DNA of 22,352 bases from JANQKX01 sp039028695 (GCA_039028695.1 JBCCHN010000081.1:1-22352); one strand, 5' to 3'. Shown: positions 1-7,290, counted from the stretch's first letter. Notes: generated by a model not told the origin, from the letters alone. Program-made: numbers and translations.

Positions 1-1161
1 CAACGTCTCAGACAAAAGGGACGGCTCAAGGTCCTGAAAAGCCTCTACAAAAACCACATTTGAAAAATAATCCCGATCCAGGGCCCATTGCACCATCTTT
101 GCCCCGTCTTGAGTGAGTTCTCGTGGCCCTGAGGGTCCGGTCAAATGAGGGCGACCCTCCTTCTCTTCAAGGCGATAGCTCATCCAACGGACACGAAAAT
201 GGCGGAAGTCGCCGCGATTGGGCAGGTCAAACTCGACAATCCCCTCAAAGGCTTTGCTGTGGAGAAATTGGCGCAATTCCTGGGCAATCTGTTGCGTCGA
301 CAAAATCTCGTTCAGGCGCCCGCTCAAACGCTTGCGATAATCCGTTGGACCCAGAACGTGGTCCAAAGGCGGCAATTGTTCCCGGAACAAGGGGTCTTTG
401 GGTAAATGACCGGTTAACAAACTGATAAAGTCATAGCCCGTATAGTGGCGCACCGCCAACGAGATGTGCAGGGACGCATTCGAACTGGCAACGGCGTCGT
501 GATATTGCCCGTTAGGCAGATACAAGATATCGCCCGGCTTGAGCACCAATTGATGCTGCAGAGATCCTTTCGCCTTTTCATGATATTCATCCGGGTAATC
601 GGACGTTCTTTGGCCAGGGACCTGAGCGGCGTTCAGCATGCGCCCATCGTAAATGTTCCAGGTTTTTTCCCCATCGATCTGACAAACGAAGACGCTCGTG
701 GTGTCGAAATGGGAAGGATAGGCCGCAACCGCGTCCCAGGAACAAAATGCGGTGATATTCACAGGTCCGCAAAAAACCGCTTCAAAGGTTTGCGATAGTG
801 ATCGCAAGCCCGGACTTAAACGCCCCATAAAGTTTAACGTGAGAGAGGCACCGTTCCTCAAATGTTGCTTCACCCGATCAAAATCGGGGCGCATGATCTT
901 TTCATTATCTCGGCTCACGCCCTCGTAGCAGTAACGCTCCGCCGGGAACGGATGGCCATCGGCCGAGAGTTCCAGTGTTTTTGAGCTCCAGATGGTGGAC
1001 ATGCGCAAGAGGTTATTCATCTCTTGCCAGGAGAAGATGTCCGAATACCGGTCCGCCGGACCTTCCAAATGCAAGATCTGTTTGCCAAAGTAATCTTTAA
1101 AAAAATCTTCAGGAGAGATGGGCGCCAGCAGCTCCCGGAATGTCATCACTTGATCAGGCAT
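1..1161 (-). CDS. JmjC/cupin-type 2-oxoglutarate oxygenase, C-terminus beyond window
   Basis: An open frame of 387 codons starts at an ATG at 1161 and runs off the left edge without a stop. An AAGG sequence lies 6 nt before the ATG. Residues ~18-35 (SPEDFFKDYFGKQILHLEG) resemble the opening of JmjC/Cupin_4 proteins. The Fe(II) site is visible: HFD at 151-153 gives the HxD pair and H221 in GQYHDA is the likely distal histidine, flanked by LKPGDILYLPNG and SLHISLAV. Known members of this superfamily are 2-oxoglutarate- and Fe(II)-dependent hydroxylases of proteins or RNA; the best-known bacterial one, YcfD/RoxA, hydroxylates ribosomal protein L16. This protein does not look like an obvious YcfD orthologue, so its substrate is unknown. 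No neighbour suggests a partner. The enzyme class is well supported; the specific role is not. Confidence 0.85.
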   Translation of the reverse strand, partial: MPDQVMTFRELLAPISPEDFFKDYFGKQILHLEGPADRYSDIFSWQEMNNLLRMSTIWSSKTLELSADGHPFPAERYCYEGVSRDNEKIMRPDFDRVKQHLRNGASLTLNFMGRLSPGLRSLSQTFEAVFCGPVNITAFCSWDAVAAYPSHFDTTSVFVCQIDGEKTWNIYDGRMLNAAQVPGQRTSDYPDEYHEKAKGSLQHQLVLKPGDILYLPNGQYHDAVASSNASLHISLAVRHYTGYDFISLLTGHLPKDPLFREQLPPLDHVLGPTDYRKRLSGRLNEILSTQQIAQELRQFLHSKAFEGIVEFDLPNRGDFRHFRVRWMSYRLEEKEGRPHLTGPSGPRELTQDGAKMVQWALDRDYFSNVVFVEAFQDLEPSLLSETL

Positions 1162-1491
1162 CACAACCTTACTTTAATCGTTAATCCATAACTGTAAAAA
1201 ACCGGCCAAATAGACTGGGCTGTTCGGGATTTTTATCTGTATATCAGTCCGTTGAGCCGATTTCCTCATGAGAAATCTCGATCATATTTCCCGCAGGCTA
1301 ATTTGCCCGCAATCTTCTTATCTTTCACCTTGACTCTGTCTGGATATCTTATTCGCTCACGCCATCGCAAGCCCGCTTTTCGCGGCCTAGTCCAATTGCT
1401 CATTTAAGCAGAGATCATCCTTGCCTAAGGATCACACGCTTCGTGTAAAATAGGGCAGTCGACCGATTCGTACCATCAGGTAACCAGTCAA
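1162..1491. other. Intergenic region with two adjacent small hairpins
   Basis: This gap lies between the divergent oxygenase gene and the 87-residue gene. It is AT-rich near 1180-1340. I see one loose dyad (GATTTC at 1259-1264 with GAAATC at 1272-1277). Two perfect, nearly abutting hairpins precede the rightward gene: ATCCTT-GCCT-AAGGAT at 1417-1432 and ACACG-CTT-CGTGT at 1434-1446. I cannot assign a promoter with confidence in either direction and see no further coding frame. Confidence 0.5.
1417..1446 (+). other. Two adjacent perfect hairpins upstream of the 87-aa gene
   Basis: ATCCTT-GCCT-AAGGAT (1417-1432) is followed after one base by ACACG-CTT-CGTGT (1434-1446) and then AAAATAG. Both stems are perfect with short loops. 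They may be part of a 5' untranslated region or a regulator site. Neither is followed by a T-tract, so a terminator is not supported. Confidence 0.4.
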
Positions 1492-1755
1492 ATGAAACGC
1501 CACAATATTACTATTGAGAGGTGGTCCGACGGACCCGGTCCGCTTGGACAAAGGGGCGCTTGCGGCTTCCGCTGGACCGTCTCCTATGAAAAGGATGGCC
1601 GTCGCCGCGTTCAGGGCTTCGAAGAAACCCACGCCGCAGCGCGCGCCGCCGCAGAAGCCTGCTTGGTCGAAAACGGCATCGACTTGGATTGGATTCCGCG
1701 GGAAACCTCGGCAACCACCCTATTGACCCCCAGATCAAAGAGGCTCAGTGCCTAG
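1492..1755 (+). CDS. Small hypothetical protein, 87 aa
   Basis: I do not recognise this protein. It is basic, has no signal peptide or membrane segment, and contains two cysteines. The middle (GFRWTVSYEKDGRRRVQGF followed by an alanine-rich stretch) suggests a short beta-hairpin ending in a helix, a pattern common in small alphaproteobacterial proteins that carry a W-x-V strand followed by GF and a helix. The start at ATG 1492 is 11 nt after an AGG, a weak ribosome binding site. Two other frames are open across the same stretch (1514-1726 on plus, 1511-1738 on minus), so the choice rests on composition and start context. No function can be assigned. Confidence 0.5.
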   Translation: MKRHNITIERWSDGPGPLGQRGACGFRWTVSYEKDGRRRVQGFEETHAAARAAAEACLVENGIDLDWIPRETSATTLLTPRSKRLSA

Positions 1756-1842
1756 GGGCGGCCCAGGTCCAGCATGTTTTTAGATTTGGGCTTCTGCCGG
1801 GGCATCGACTTTCAGAAAAAATTGCCTCTGGCTATGTCGCAA

Positions 1843-2022
1843 TCAAGGCGGCATTGAGTCGATGACTTCATTGGAAATGAAGCCATACATGTTTTCGATG
1901 CTATTGCCCAAAGTATAGAAGCTGCCAACAATGGCCATGGACACAAGGCCCAGAATCATCGCGTATTCGATGGCCGTGGCGCCGCTCTCATCGCGAAAGA
2001 ATTTCTTCAAAAATACTTTCAT
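1843..2022 (-). CDS. Flp/Fap-type (type IVb) pilin
   Basis: This 59-residue protein reads MKVFLKKFFRDESGATAIEY and continues with a hydrophobic helix (AMILGLVSMAIVGSFYTLG) and a short polar tail. The class IVb prepilin motif is present: a basic leader ending in Gly14, then ATAIEY with Glu at +5 and Tyr at +6 after the expected cleavage point. In this family a TadV/CpaA-type prepilin peptidase cuts after the Gly and the mature pilin is assembled by the Tad/Cpa secretion machinery in the inner membrane. None of those genes are in the window, so this is an isolated pilin copy, either extra or remote from the main tad locus. The upstream DNA is AT-rich and no clear ribosome binding site is seen. 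Confidence 0.9.
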   Translation of the reverse strand: MKVFLKKFFRDESGATAIEYAMILGLVSMAIVGSFYTLGNSIENMYGFISNEVIDSMPP

Positions 2023-2287
2023 GAGGGCATAAAAGCTTTTGCGAATGAATAATCTGTTAAATCTGGAATTTAAGGCTTATGTAACACTTCGGTTAAAATG
2101 ATTTTTATTAATTTCAAATATCAAAAAACAAATATAACCCTCTGTTTAAAATTAACTTCCATAGTCGTCCTTTGTACCCTCAACAACCCAAATGAAGTGA
2201 AGTTCTATACCTTTCGAAAGTACAATGGCTTCTTTGAGTTTCTTTCTTTATATGTCATTCGGCACAACGGCGGCACACAAATGTTAG

Positions 2288-2485
2288 CTATTCGTCCACA
2301 AAGGCATCCCCAGGGTCGCCGCCCGAGGTAATATCGTCCTCCACACATTCGCCCCAGGTCCCCGTGCAGGGCTGGTCGTCGCCGCGAAACCCAGCCGCGT
2401 CATCGAAGGCGCTGGCGTCCGGATCGCTTGCGCAGCCCAAAAGAAATAGGGAAAGGACGGTAGCGATTATTATTTTGGAGTTCAT
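2288..2485 (-). CDS. Small lipoprotein, 65 aa
   Basis: The protein starts MNSKIIIATVLSLFLLGCAS, a short lipoprotein signal with lipobox LLGC and lipidated Cys18. The rest is acidic (many Asp/Glu) with Cys40 and Cys47 that could pair. An in-frame ATG two codons upstream (2491) is possible, but GAGAG sits 6 nt before the ATG at 2485, which favours 2485. The frame is open further upstream to 2533, but that part has no signal-like features. The function is unknown; by its signal it should be anchored to a membrane on the periplasmic side. Confidence 0.7.
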   Translation of the reverse strand: MNSKIIIATVLSLFLLGCASDPDASAFDDAAGFRGDDQPCTGTWGECVEDDITSGGDPGDAFVDE

Positions 2486-2950
2486 GGGCATCTCTCTCTT
2501 ACCGAATTTTCTCCTAAGGACAATCGGCAACAATACCGCAGATAAAACGCGCAGAATTTGCAGATCACCTTAAGTATGATGACTCCCTCAGCGGACGACC
2601 TCAAGCCCACAAACGCTAAAAGGCCATCATCCCATGACCGCTTTTGCGTTCTTTTTCCGCGTCAACGTCTTTCGACTGACGAGATAGATCGAATCTTAGC
2701 CAAGTCCCAATAGCCACAAGAGTTTTCGATCTGCAACACGAATCTTCTTTTGAGAACTACTGCACCCACCTTGTTCCCAAAATATCGGGTAAATAAAATT
2801 AAAGATAAATTTTATCGGTATTTGGTTTGAAATTTACCCAAACTTTTCATTTTCCCTATTCTTAATTTTTGTTGTCCAAACTGCCAAGAATTCGAGGTTT
2901 TATTCAACTGAGATTCAGATCAAGAAAGTCAAAGAGGAGTTGGTTGGCAG
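2486..2950. other. AT-rich intergenic region with nested inverted repeats
   Basis: This 465-bp gap separates the leftward lipoprotein gene from the rightward 386-codon gene. I see no credible coding frame. The right half is AT-rich and has two nested inverted repeats: GGGTAAAT at 2787-2794 with ATTTACCC at 2832-2839, and ATAAAATT at 2793-2800 with AATTTTAT at 2808-2815. A short direct repeat TATCGG flanks the inner dyad. These are candidate binding sites for a regulator of the downstream gene. A convincing -35/-10 pair was not found. Confidence 0.45.
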
Positions 2951-4111
2951 ATGGCTGCGCAAACGGCATGGGATTTCGCCCCTCTACTTGAACGCTTCAA
3001 TCAAAGGACACATCAAGTCCCCGATCAAGACCCGGCTGCCGCCCCGGTTCAGGAGGTCGATGACGTAACGGCCGTGGACGAGCCCGACGTGGTTCAAGAA
3101 GCATTGGAAGAAAAACGCCGGGTTGAAGCTGAGGGAAAAGCCACATATCAGCGCCCCAGCGACCTTGCCCGAAGCCTTGAACATTGCCGAACCCTGGCCC
3201 TTGAATTCGAGGGCGCAAGTCTAAAATCGCGCGCATCCCTCTACAAAGCCCTGGAGCGGGCCTTTGCCTTTTCCTTTGAGTGTGAGTCCGACACAACAGG
3301 CTTTGATGCTCTATGCGAAGCTCACGGCATCAAGCGGCAAGCCCGGGCACCCTTTACCCCCGTCATTAAACTGGTCTTCGGGTGCAAATACGATAAATCG
3401 CGAATTTCCGAATACGCGGCGTGCCTGAATTACGCCAAACGTAACAAGCAAACTCCGGAAACCTTCCGAGCATTCATCGAGGCCCAAAGCGGGGGCGTCA
3501 AAGGCTGTGCCGCGGCCGAGCGCAGCGCTGCCAATCCGAAAAAGCCTAAATCGACCAAAGCACAAGACGCCATAAAGGCGAGCTTACGCGAGGCCAAACC
3601 ACTTGCGACTTTGGAGGGCCCCTTCGACGGCAAGGAAGAGTTTGTCCTGCTGTTGGCCCGGCGCACACCCGGTCAGCCGGGCCAGGTCGATGTTATCGGA
3701 CTGCTCGAAGATAAAGATGGTCCACCCGCAAGCATAATGAAAAAAGTAGTTCAAAAAGAGGGAGATAACAAAAAGGCCTCCAAGCAAAAAGCCGACCAAA
3801 TGCCCAAGGCGGAGACGGCCAAACCGGCGCCCCGCGGGCCGGAGGCCCGCCTCAAATCCGCAATGTCCCCTCGAGATGAGGAGCATTTTAAGGCCGCTAA
3901 AAGTCTGGCTGGCCCCTTTGATGAGTCCCGTTTTGCCGCTCGCTATCGATTGCTTTACCCGCAAGGTGACATGTCGGGCCTAAACCCTGCGGCCTATTGC
4001 CTAAGCGATCCGGGTCCCGGGAAGCAGAGCGATGACGGTCCTGTGAAGTTTCTGCGCCGCATTGATGCCTCAACTTACCAATTTGTTGGACTTCAAGGCG
4101 AACGAAAATAG
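2951..4111 (+). CDS. Hypothetical protein, 386 aa, with an internal repeat
   Basis: I do not recognise a named family. The start ATG follows an AAAGAGGAG about 11 nt upstream. Residues 1-65 are acidic and look disordered. Residues ~70-190 look like a compact helical domain (segments such as LYKALERAFAF, FDALCEAHGIKRQAR, YDKSRISEYAACLNYA). Residues ~195-212 and ~262-305 are Lys/Ala/Pro-rich linkers. A motif occurs twice: AKPLATLEGPFDGKEEF near 215-231 and AKSLAGPFDESRF near 316-328, each followed within about 20-60 residues by a short strand (VIGLLED, QFVGLQGE), suggesting a duplicated small domain. There is no signal peptide or membrane helix, so it is probably cytoplasmic; the basic linkers would suit nucleic-acid binding, but that is a guess. 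It stands alone between leftward genes. Confidence 0.75.
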   Translation: MAAQTAWDFAPLLERFNQRTHQVPDQDPAAAPVQEVDDVTAVDEPDVVQEALEEKRRVEAEGKATYQRPSDLARSLEHCRTLALEFEGASLKSRASLYKALERAFAFSFECESDTTGFDALCEAHGIKRQARAPFTPVIKLVFGCKYDKSRISEYAACLNYAKRNKQTPETFRAFIEAQSGGVKGCAAAERSAANPKKPKSTKAQDAIKASLREAKPLATLEGPFDGKEEFVLLLARRTPGQPGQVDVIGLLEDKDGPPASIMKKVVQKEGDNKKASKQKADQMPKAETAKPAPRGPEARLKSAMSPRDEEHFKAAKSLAGPFDESRFAARYRLLYPQGDMSGLNPAAYCLSDPGPGKQSDDGPVKFLRRIDASTYQFVGLQGERK

Positions 4112-4264
4112 CGTGGGTCCATGCGGTAAGCCGGACAGCTTATTCTTAAATTTACAAGTTAAGAAGGCCCGATAGTAGTTTGATAATAAAATATGAAATT
4201 TCTGGTTTAGCCGAATAATGCCCGCAATTCCCCGTTCATGGCGATCCGGGTCAAAACGCGTGGG

Positions 4265-4624
4265 TCAATCACTCTGGTTGATGAGATCTCGGACCAATTG
4301 ATCCGCGGCGTCGGCTATGCTCTGCTCGGGATTAGCGCTACAGTAGTTCGAAACCCATCCTTCCAGATCTGAGCCTTTTTGGGTCACGAGCGCTGGCCGA
4401 ATGTCCTCATTCCAAATGGCTGCGCCGGTGACAAACCCATGAAGCCATTGGCTGGCGAAAAAGAATTCCGCCGCCTGCATGTTTTCGTATTCAATCCACG
4501 AAAAACAGCCTCTGGTTCCGTACCCGAATATCTTGTCATCCGCATCCTGTGCAGCGGCCGAACCGGCCAAAAACGGATTGGCCAAAAAAAGACAGGAAAC
4601 CAAGAAGATCAGCGGCTTTTTCAT
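4265..4624 (-). CDS. Small secreted protein, Rap1a/Tai-like
   Basis: The 119-residue protein has a Sec signal peptide (MKKPLIFLVSCLFLANPFLA, probable cut after A25 in SAAA-QD). The mature part has two cysteines, C40 and C95, with the pattern CFSW ... WLHGFVTGA ... GWVSNYCSANP then an amphipathic helix (DAADQLVRDL). That pattern recalls the Rap1a/Tai and HdeA-like group of small periplasmic helical proteins; some members are immunity proteins for type VI effectors, but no effector is nearby, so that role is not claimed. The start at 4624 has GGAG 7 nt upstream; the open frame extends to 4711, but the extra part lacks signal features. Its periplasmic location is well supported, its function is not. 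Confidence 0.75.
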   Translation of the reverse strand: MKKPLIFLVSCLFLANPFLAGSAAAQDADDKIFGYGTRGCFSWIEYENMQAAEFFFASQWLHGFVTGAAIWNEDIRPALVTQKGSDLEGWVSNYCSANPEQSIADAADQLVRDLINQSD

Positions 4625-4904
4625 CGGGTCGCTCCGACTACAGTACAAATTCAATGATTTAGGCATTCGCTCCGGCGACTCGAAGGGCCGGATTACAGGC
4701 AGCATAAGCACAATATTCAGGCGCAGAAAAGGGCCGAAAAATGGGATTTGTGTGGAAGATGCCCAATTCGCCGGAATGACCGCGGATCGAAGGCCTTCCG
4801 CACTCTCCTCACGACCGGTCCAATCAAGAAGATGCGAGTTCTTTTAGAAAAGCTCTTTAGGCGTCATATACTGCCGAAGGTTCCGATTCTCTTAGAGCTT
4901 TTCG

Positions 4905-5126
4905 ATGACAAAACCAGTTTTCCTGATAACCGTCGCCATGCTGGGACTCTCCCTTCTTGGCACCGGCTGTCATTACAATACCTACCAGCAGGTGGATTCC
5001 AAATGGGGTGTGCGAAGTTTCTATCCGAACGAGGCTTGCTCGGACCTGCACCTTATTCGTCGAAGTTCCGACGAGTACTGGGCATTACGCCGATTTTGTA
5101 ACAAACAGGAACGGCGGGCGAATTAA
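4905..5126 (+). CDS. Small putative lipoprotein, 73 aa
   Basis: MTKPVFLITVAMLGLSLLGTGC forms a short hydrophobic signal ending at Cys22. The lipobox GTGC is imperfect, with Gly instead of Leu/Val/Ile at -3, so either lipidation or simple Sec cleavage is possible. The mature part is about 50 residues, with further cysteines in NEACSD and RRFCNK that may form a disulfide. An AGAG lies 8 nt before the ATG. A longer overlapping plus frame (4748-5101) and a minus frame (4857-5051) lack such features and were not chosen. Function unknown. A bidirectional hairpin terminator follows the stop codon. Confidence 0.55.
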   Translation: MTKPVFLITVAMLGLSLLGTGCHYNTYQQVDSKWGVRSFYPNEACSDLHLIRRSSDEYWALRRFCNKQERRAN

Positions 5127-5130
5127 CGAA

Positions 5131-5180
5131 AAAATGGGCTGGCTCGACATCTTGCCAAACCAGCCCATCATAGTTTTCTT
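5131..5180. terminator. Bidirectional rho-independent terminator
   Basis: TGGGCTGG (5135-5142) and CCAGCCCA (5160-5167) form a perfect 8-bp stem. On the minus strand the stem is followed by TTTTTT, and on the plus strand by a T-rich stretch ending at 5180. It lies just after the rightward small lipoprotein gene and about 170 bp beyond the stop of the leftward membrane-protein gene, so it can serve both convergent transcripts. The 17-nt loop is long, which lowers certainty. Confidence 0.6.
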
Positions 5181-5350
5181 GACAGTGCACATCGGGCCGT
5201 GCGTAGCCCCGATGGGCGAGACCGCGCCGGTATGAGAGACGGGTTACGGAGCAATACCGTGCGGCGTATAAAGATAACCCGCCCCCACTCAATTGGTTCC
5301 CAAAATCCAAAATTCCGTTTTAAACCAGCAATTTTGCGGCTAGCGGTGAC

Positions 5351-6406
5351 TTAGACTGATGACCCATTGGGCCTGGTAAAAACAACAAATCCCCCAATGA
5401 GAAAGGCTGCACCAGCCACGACCCCAAAGAAAACGAGCGCGCGCCCGATCTCTTCGCCAAGGGATGCTTCGGCTTGGGCAACCTCTCCGACATTTGCCTG
5501 CAAGCCGGTCAGCAGTTGATTTTCTACTTGGCCGACCTGTTGCTTATAGGCGATCCGCCCGCCATCGATCTCACGATCCAAACGAAATACCTCGCTAAAG
5601 TCAGAGAATTCTTCCATTTCGCCTCGAAGCGCATCACTAAAGACCTTGGCAGCCGCCAAAATCCTCTGCGCTTCCTCCGAACGATCCAGTCGAAAATTAC
5701 TGATAATATCGAAGAAAAAGCGTAGGTCGCGCTCGAGATGGGACTGGATCGCCTTGGTTTGCTCCTCACCCGGAAAGGATTTTAACAGGCTTATTCCGGT
5801 GATCATATTACGAGTGAGTGTTTTTAGTTCGTTGATCGCTTGGTACTGAACTAGGCTCGACTTGATACCCAATAAGCCCAAAGTATCGACCTCCGAGCTT
5901 GCGGCCATTCGGTTAATGGTATTGATGGACTTGCGCCTCAGTATTTCGGCATACGGCACCAAGGTATTCTCCAATTCCGCACCTGCCGTCCCAACGCTCG
6001 AAAAGCGCTGAAAAAGGGCGTCTTTTAACGCCTGACGGCCCATCATCAACTCGGATAGACGGGAAAAGGCGCTTGTTGCCTGCTCCGCCATGTCCACTAA
6101 CGAGTTCGTTTGGTCGGAACTTTGTAATTTCCCGATTCTCGCAACGAAGGCCGCCCAAAGATCCAAAGATTGCTGCACGGCTGCGGCATCGAGCTGCTGG
6201 TCCGCATCTTCCAATAAAGGCGCGCTAGCCCGCATGGCCGCGATGCCCTGCACCACTGCCTCTTGAGAGAATTGCGACAGGGTCGTCGCGCGATCCAGCG
6301 ACAACTCCTGTGTCTTTTGTAGCGCTTGAAACTGCCAAAGCCCAAAGCCCAACGGAATGACGAAAGCTACGACGATCACCCATCGCCACGGTCGTGAATT
6401 TCGCAA
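5351..6406 (-). CDS. Two-helix membrane protein with chemoreceptor-like periplasmic helical domain, no signalling module
   Basis: The 351-residue protein has a basic N-terminus, a transmembrane helix at ~8-27 (WRWVIVVAFVIPLGFGLWQF), a long alpha-helical region at ~30-320 rich in Gln, Glu, Leu and Ala, and a second membrane helix at ~323-343. It ends nine residues later (TRPNGSSV). This topology matches the sensing half of chemoreceptors and sensor kinases, where a HAMP domain would start after the second helix. Here the frame stops, and the DNA beyond the stop (5127-5350) does not encode a HAMP-like or kinase-like continuation in any frame I can see. It could be a truncated receptor, or an independent sensor acting through partners. 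The start is TTG at 6406 with GGGGGA about 10 nt upstream; no ATG fits in frame. Confidence 0.7.
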   Translation of the reverse strand: MRNSRPWRWVIVVAFVIPLGFGLWQFQALQKTQELSLDRATTLSQFSQEAVVQGIAAMRASAPLLEDADQQLDAAAVQQSLDLWAAFVARIGKLQSSDQTNSLVDMAEQATSAFSRLSELMMGRQALKDALFQRFSSVGTAGAELENTLVPYAEILRRKSINTINRMAASSEVDTLGLLGIKSSLVQYQAINELKTLTRNMITGISLLKSFPGEEQTKAIQSHLERDLRFFFDIISNFRLDRSEEAQRILAAAKVFSDALRGEMEEFSDFSEVFRLDREIDGGRIAYKQQVGQVENQLLTGLQANVGEVAQAEASLGEEIGRALVFFGVVAGAAFLIGGFVVFTRPNGSSV

Positions 6407-6580
6407 GATCGGCCGTCCCCCATGCGCATTGTTACGTGCCCCACCATTCCAATAGCAACGACTGTCCGGTGGGTCGGTTAATTTTGACTATCGTAGGCGC
6501 CACCAGTTTTTTAGCGGAACCCTAAAGGCACAAGTCATCATTTTGTATCTAGCACCAAGGTTTTTTAGACAAAACAGACT

Positions 6581-6775
6581 TTATGAAATCCAAAACGCTT
6601 CCGGCACGACATAGCCATCAAGACCAAACCGTCTTGTTAAGAGCATTCGCCATGCCCCGCGAAGCACAACTCCGGCGACCCGCTGCTGAGACATGGGGAT
6701 CCAGAGATCATCCGGCAGCCAGGTTTGGAAGAGACCTGCGGTTAAGGCCCGGGCGACTATCGCAATAGCTGCCAT
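6581..6775 (-). CDS. Doubtful small ORF, 64 aa
   Basis: MAAIAIVARALTAGLFQTWL then a tryptophan- and arginine-containing stretch ending YVVPEAFWIS gives a composition closer to a real protein than the overlapping plus frame at 6583-6768. The start has no clear ribosome binding site, the protein matches no family I know, and it lies in an otherwise non-coding gap. It may be a remnant of a larger gene or chance. Confidence 0.2.
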   Translation of the reverse strand: MAAIAIVARALTAGLFQTWLPDDLWIPMSQQRVAGVVLRGAWRMLLTRRFGLDGYVVPEAFWIS

Positions 6776-6843
6776 CAAGCGAGATCTGAATTTCTATAAC
6801 CTTAGATGACCTGCAACAGAATTTCGCAAGGCCAAAAGGGCAA

Positions 6844-6938
6844 CGATGGCTGACATCGTATCAATCGCCGGGCACTGAGTTAGCAGCCCGGCAAGCCATG
6901 CTTGCCTCAAAATACAAAGAGCAACCGGCCGGCGCGCC
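6844..6938. other. Cluster of palindromes, possible structured RNA
   Basis: In under 100 bp there are CGATG/CATCG (6844-6858), GCCGGGC/GCCCGGC (6867-6873 with 6886-6892), GGCAAGC-CAT-GCTTGCC (6890-6906), CCGGCCGG (6925-6932) and GGCGCGCC (6931-6938). The first three are proper hairpins with loops of 3 to 12 nt. No promoter or T-tract is evident for either strand, so an expressed RNA is only possible. Confidence 0.3.
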
Positions 6939-6992
6939 ACCGCCAAGATATCGATTGATCAGGATTTTTCTGAACTGATTCTGAATTCTGAA

Positions 6993-7017
6993 TTAGGAGG
7001 CCCAAAAAGCCCCCTAA
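6993..7017 (-). terminator. Hairpin terminator after tRNA-Glu
   Basis: On the minus strand TTAGGGGGC pairs with GCCTCCTAA (nine pairs, one G-T wobble) around a T-rich 7-nt loop, starting 15 nt after the tRNA 3' end. The sequence after the stem is AT-rich but lacks a proper T run, so it may be a processing hairpin instead. Confidence 0.45.
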
Positions 7018-7031
7018 CTCATTGAAATCAT

Positions 7032-7107
7032 TGGCGACCCCAACGGGATTCGAACCCGTGTTGCCGGCGTGAAAGGCCGGTGTCCTAGGCCTCTAGACGA
7101 TGGGGTC
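7032..7107 (-). tRNA. tRNA-Glu (anticodon TTC)
   Basis: The minus strand folds as a full cloverleaf of 76 nt with encoded CCA. The acceptor arms are GACCCCA and TGGGGTC, the anticodon stem CCGGC/GCCGG carries loop CTTTCAC with anticodon TTC at 7073-7071, and the T arm is ACGGG-TTCGAAT-CCCGT. The discriminator base is G. It decodes GAA and GAG and is also the tRNA used for glutamyl-tRNA-dependent tetrapyrrole synthesis. It is a lone tRNA gene. Confidence 0.97.
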
Positions 7108-7119
7108 GGCGCGGCAAGG

Positions 7120-7148
7120 GATGTAGCTGCTTAGCACCCGGAATGCAA
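7120..7148 (-). promoter_or_regulatory. Candidate promoter of tRNA-Glu
   Basis: On the minus strand TTGCAT (7148-7143) and TACATC (7125-7120) are separated by 17 bp. The -10 element ends 12 nt before the tRNA 5' end, which would give a start about 6 nt upstream of the mature tRNA. Both hexamers are imperfect. Confidence 0.4.
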
Positions 7149-7290
7149 CAGTTATCGCACCGCTTCGTAAGGAATTGAGGCAATTAATTTGTTGATCCAG
7201 CTTCTATTCCCCCGACCTCGGATTGCCCTGACCTTTTCACTTCGAGCCATTCACCCTGGCTCCCTTCCGCTTTTATCTACTCATCCCATT

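Larger units (their letters stand above)
6407..7031. other. 625-bp intergenic region with clustered hairpins
   Basis: This region separates the membrane-protein gene from tRNA-Glu. It holds one doubtful short frame (6581-6775, minus), a run of dyads at 6844-6938, a tandem TTCTGAA repeat near 6979-6992, and the tRNA terminator at 6993-7017. No strong coding sequence, transposase remnant or copy of the tRNA 3' end (as left by integration) was seen. Confidence 0.5.

Noticed and set aside
2040..2110. CtrA-like sites (TTAA pairs) upstream of the Flp pilin
   Set aside because: The spacing between TTAA halves is 8-9 bp rather than the consensus 7, and such pairs are expected by chance in AT-rich DNA.
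2098..2331. Plus-strand frame of 77 codons in AT-rich DNA
   Set aside because: It is Asn/Lys/Ile/Phe-rich as expected for chance AT-rich DNA, has no ribosome binding site, and overlaps the lipoprotein gene on the other strand.
4748..5101. Plus-strand frame of 117 codons
   Set aside because: It overlaps the small lipoprotein gene in another frame and shows no domain or signal, only shadow-like composition.
6583..6768. Plus-strand frame of 61 codons
   Set aside because: Its Arg/Pro/His-rich composition looks like a shadow of the opposite frame, and there is no ribosome binding site.
7032..7107. tRNA-Glu as an integration site of a mobile element
   Set aside because: I found no second copy of the tRNA 3' end nearby and no integrase gene in the window.
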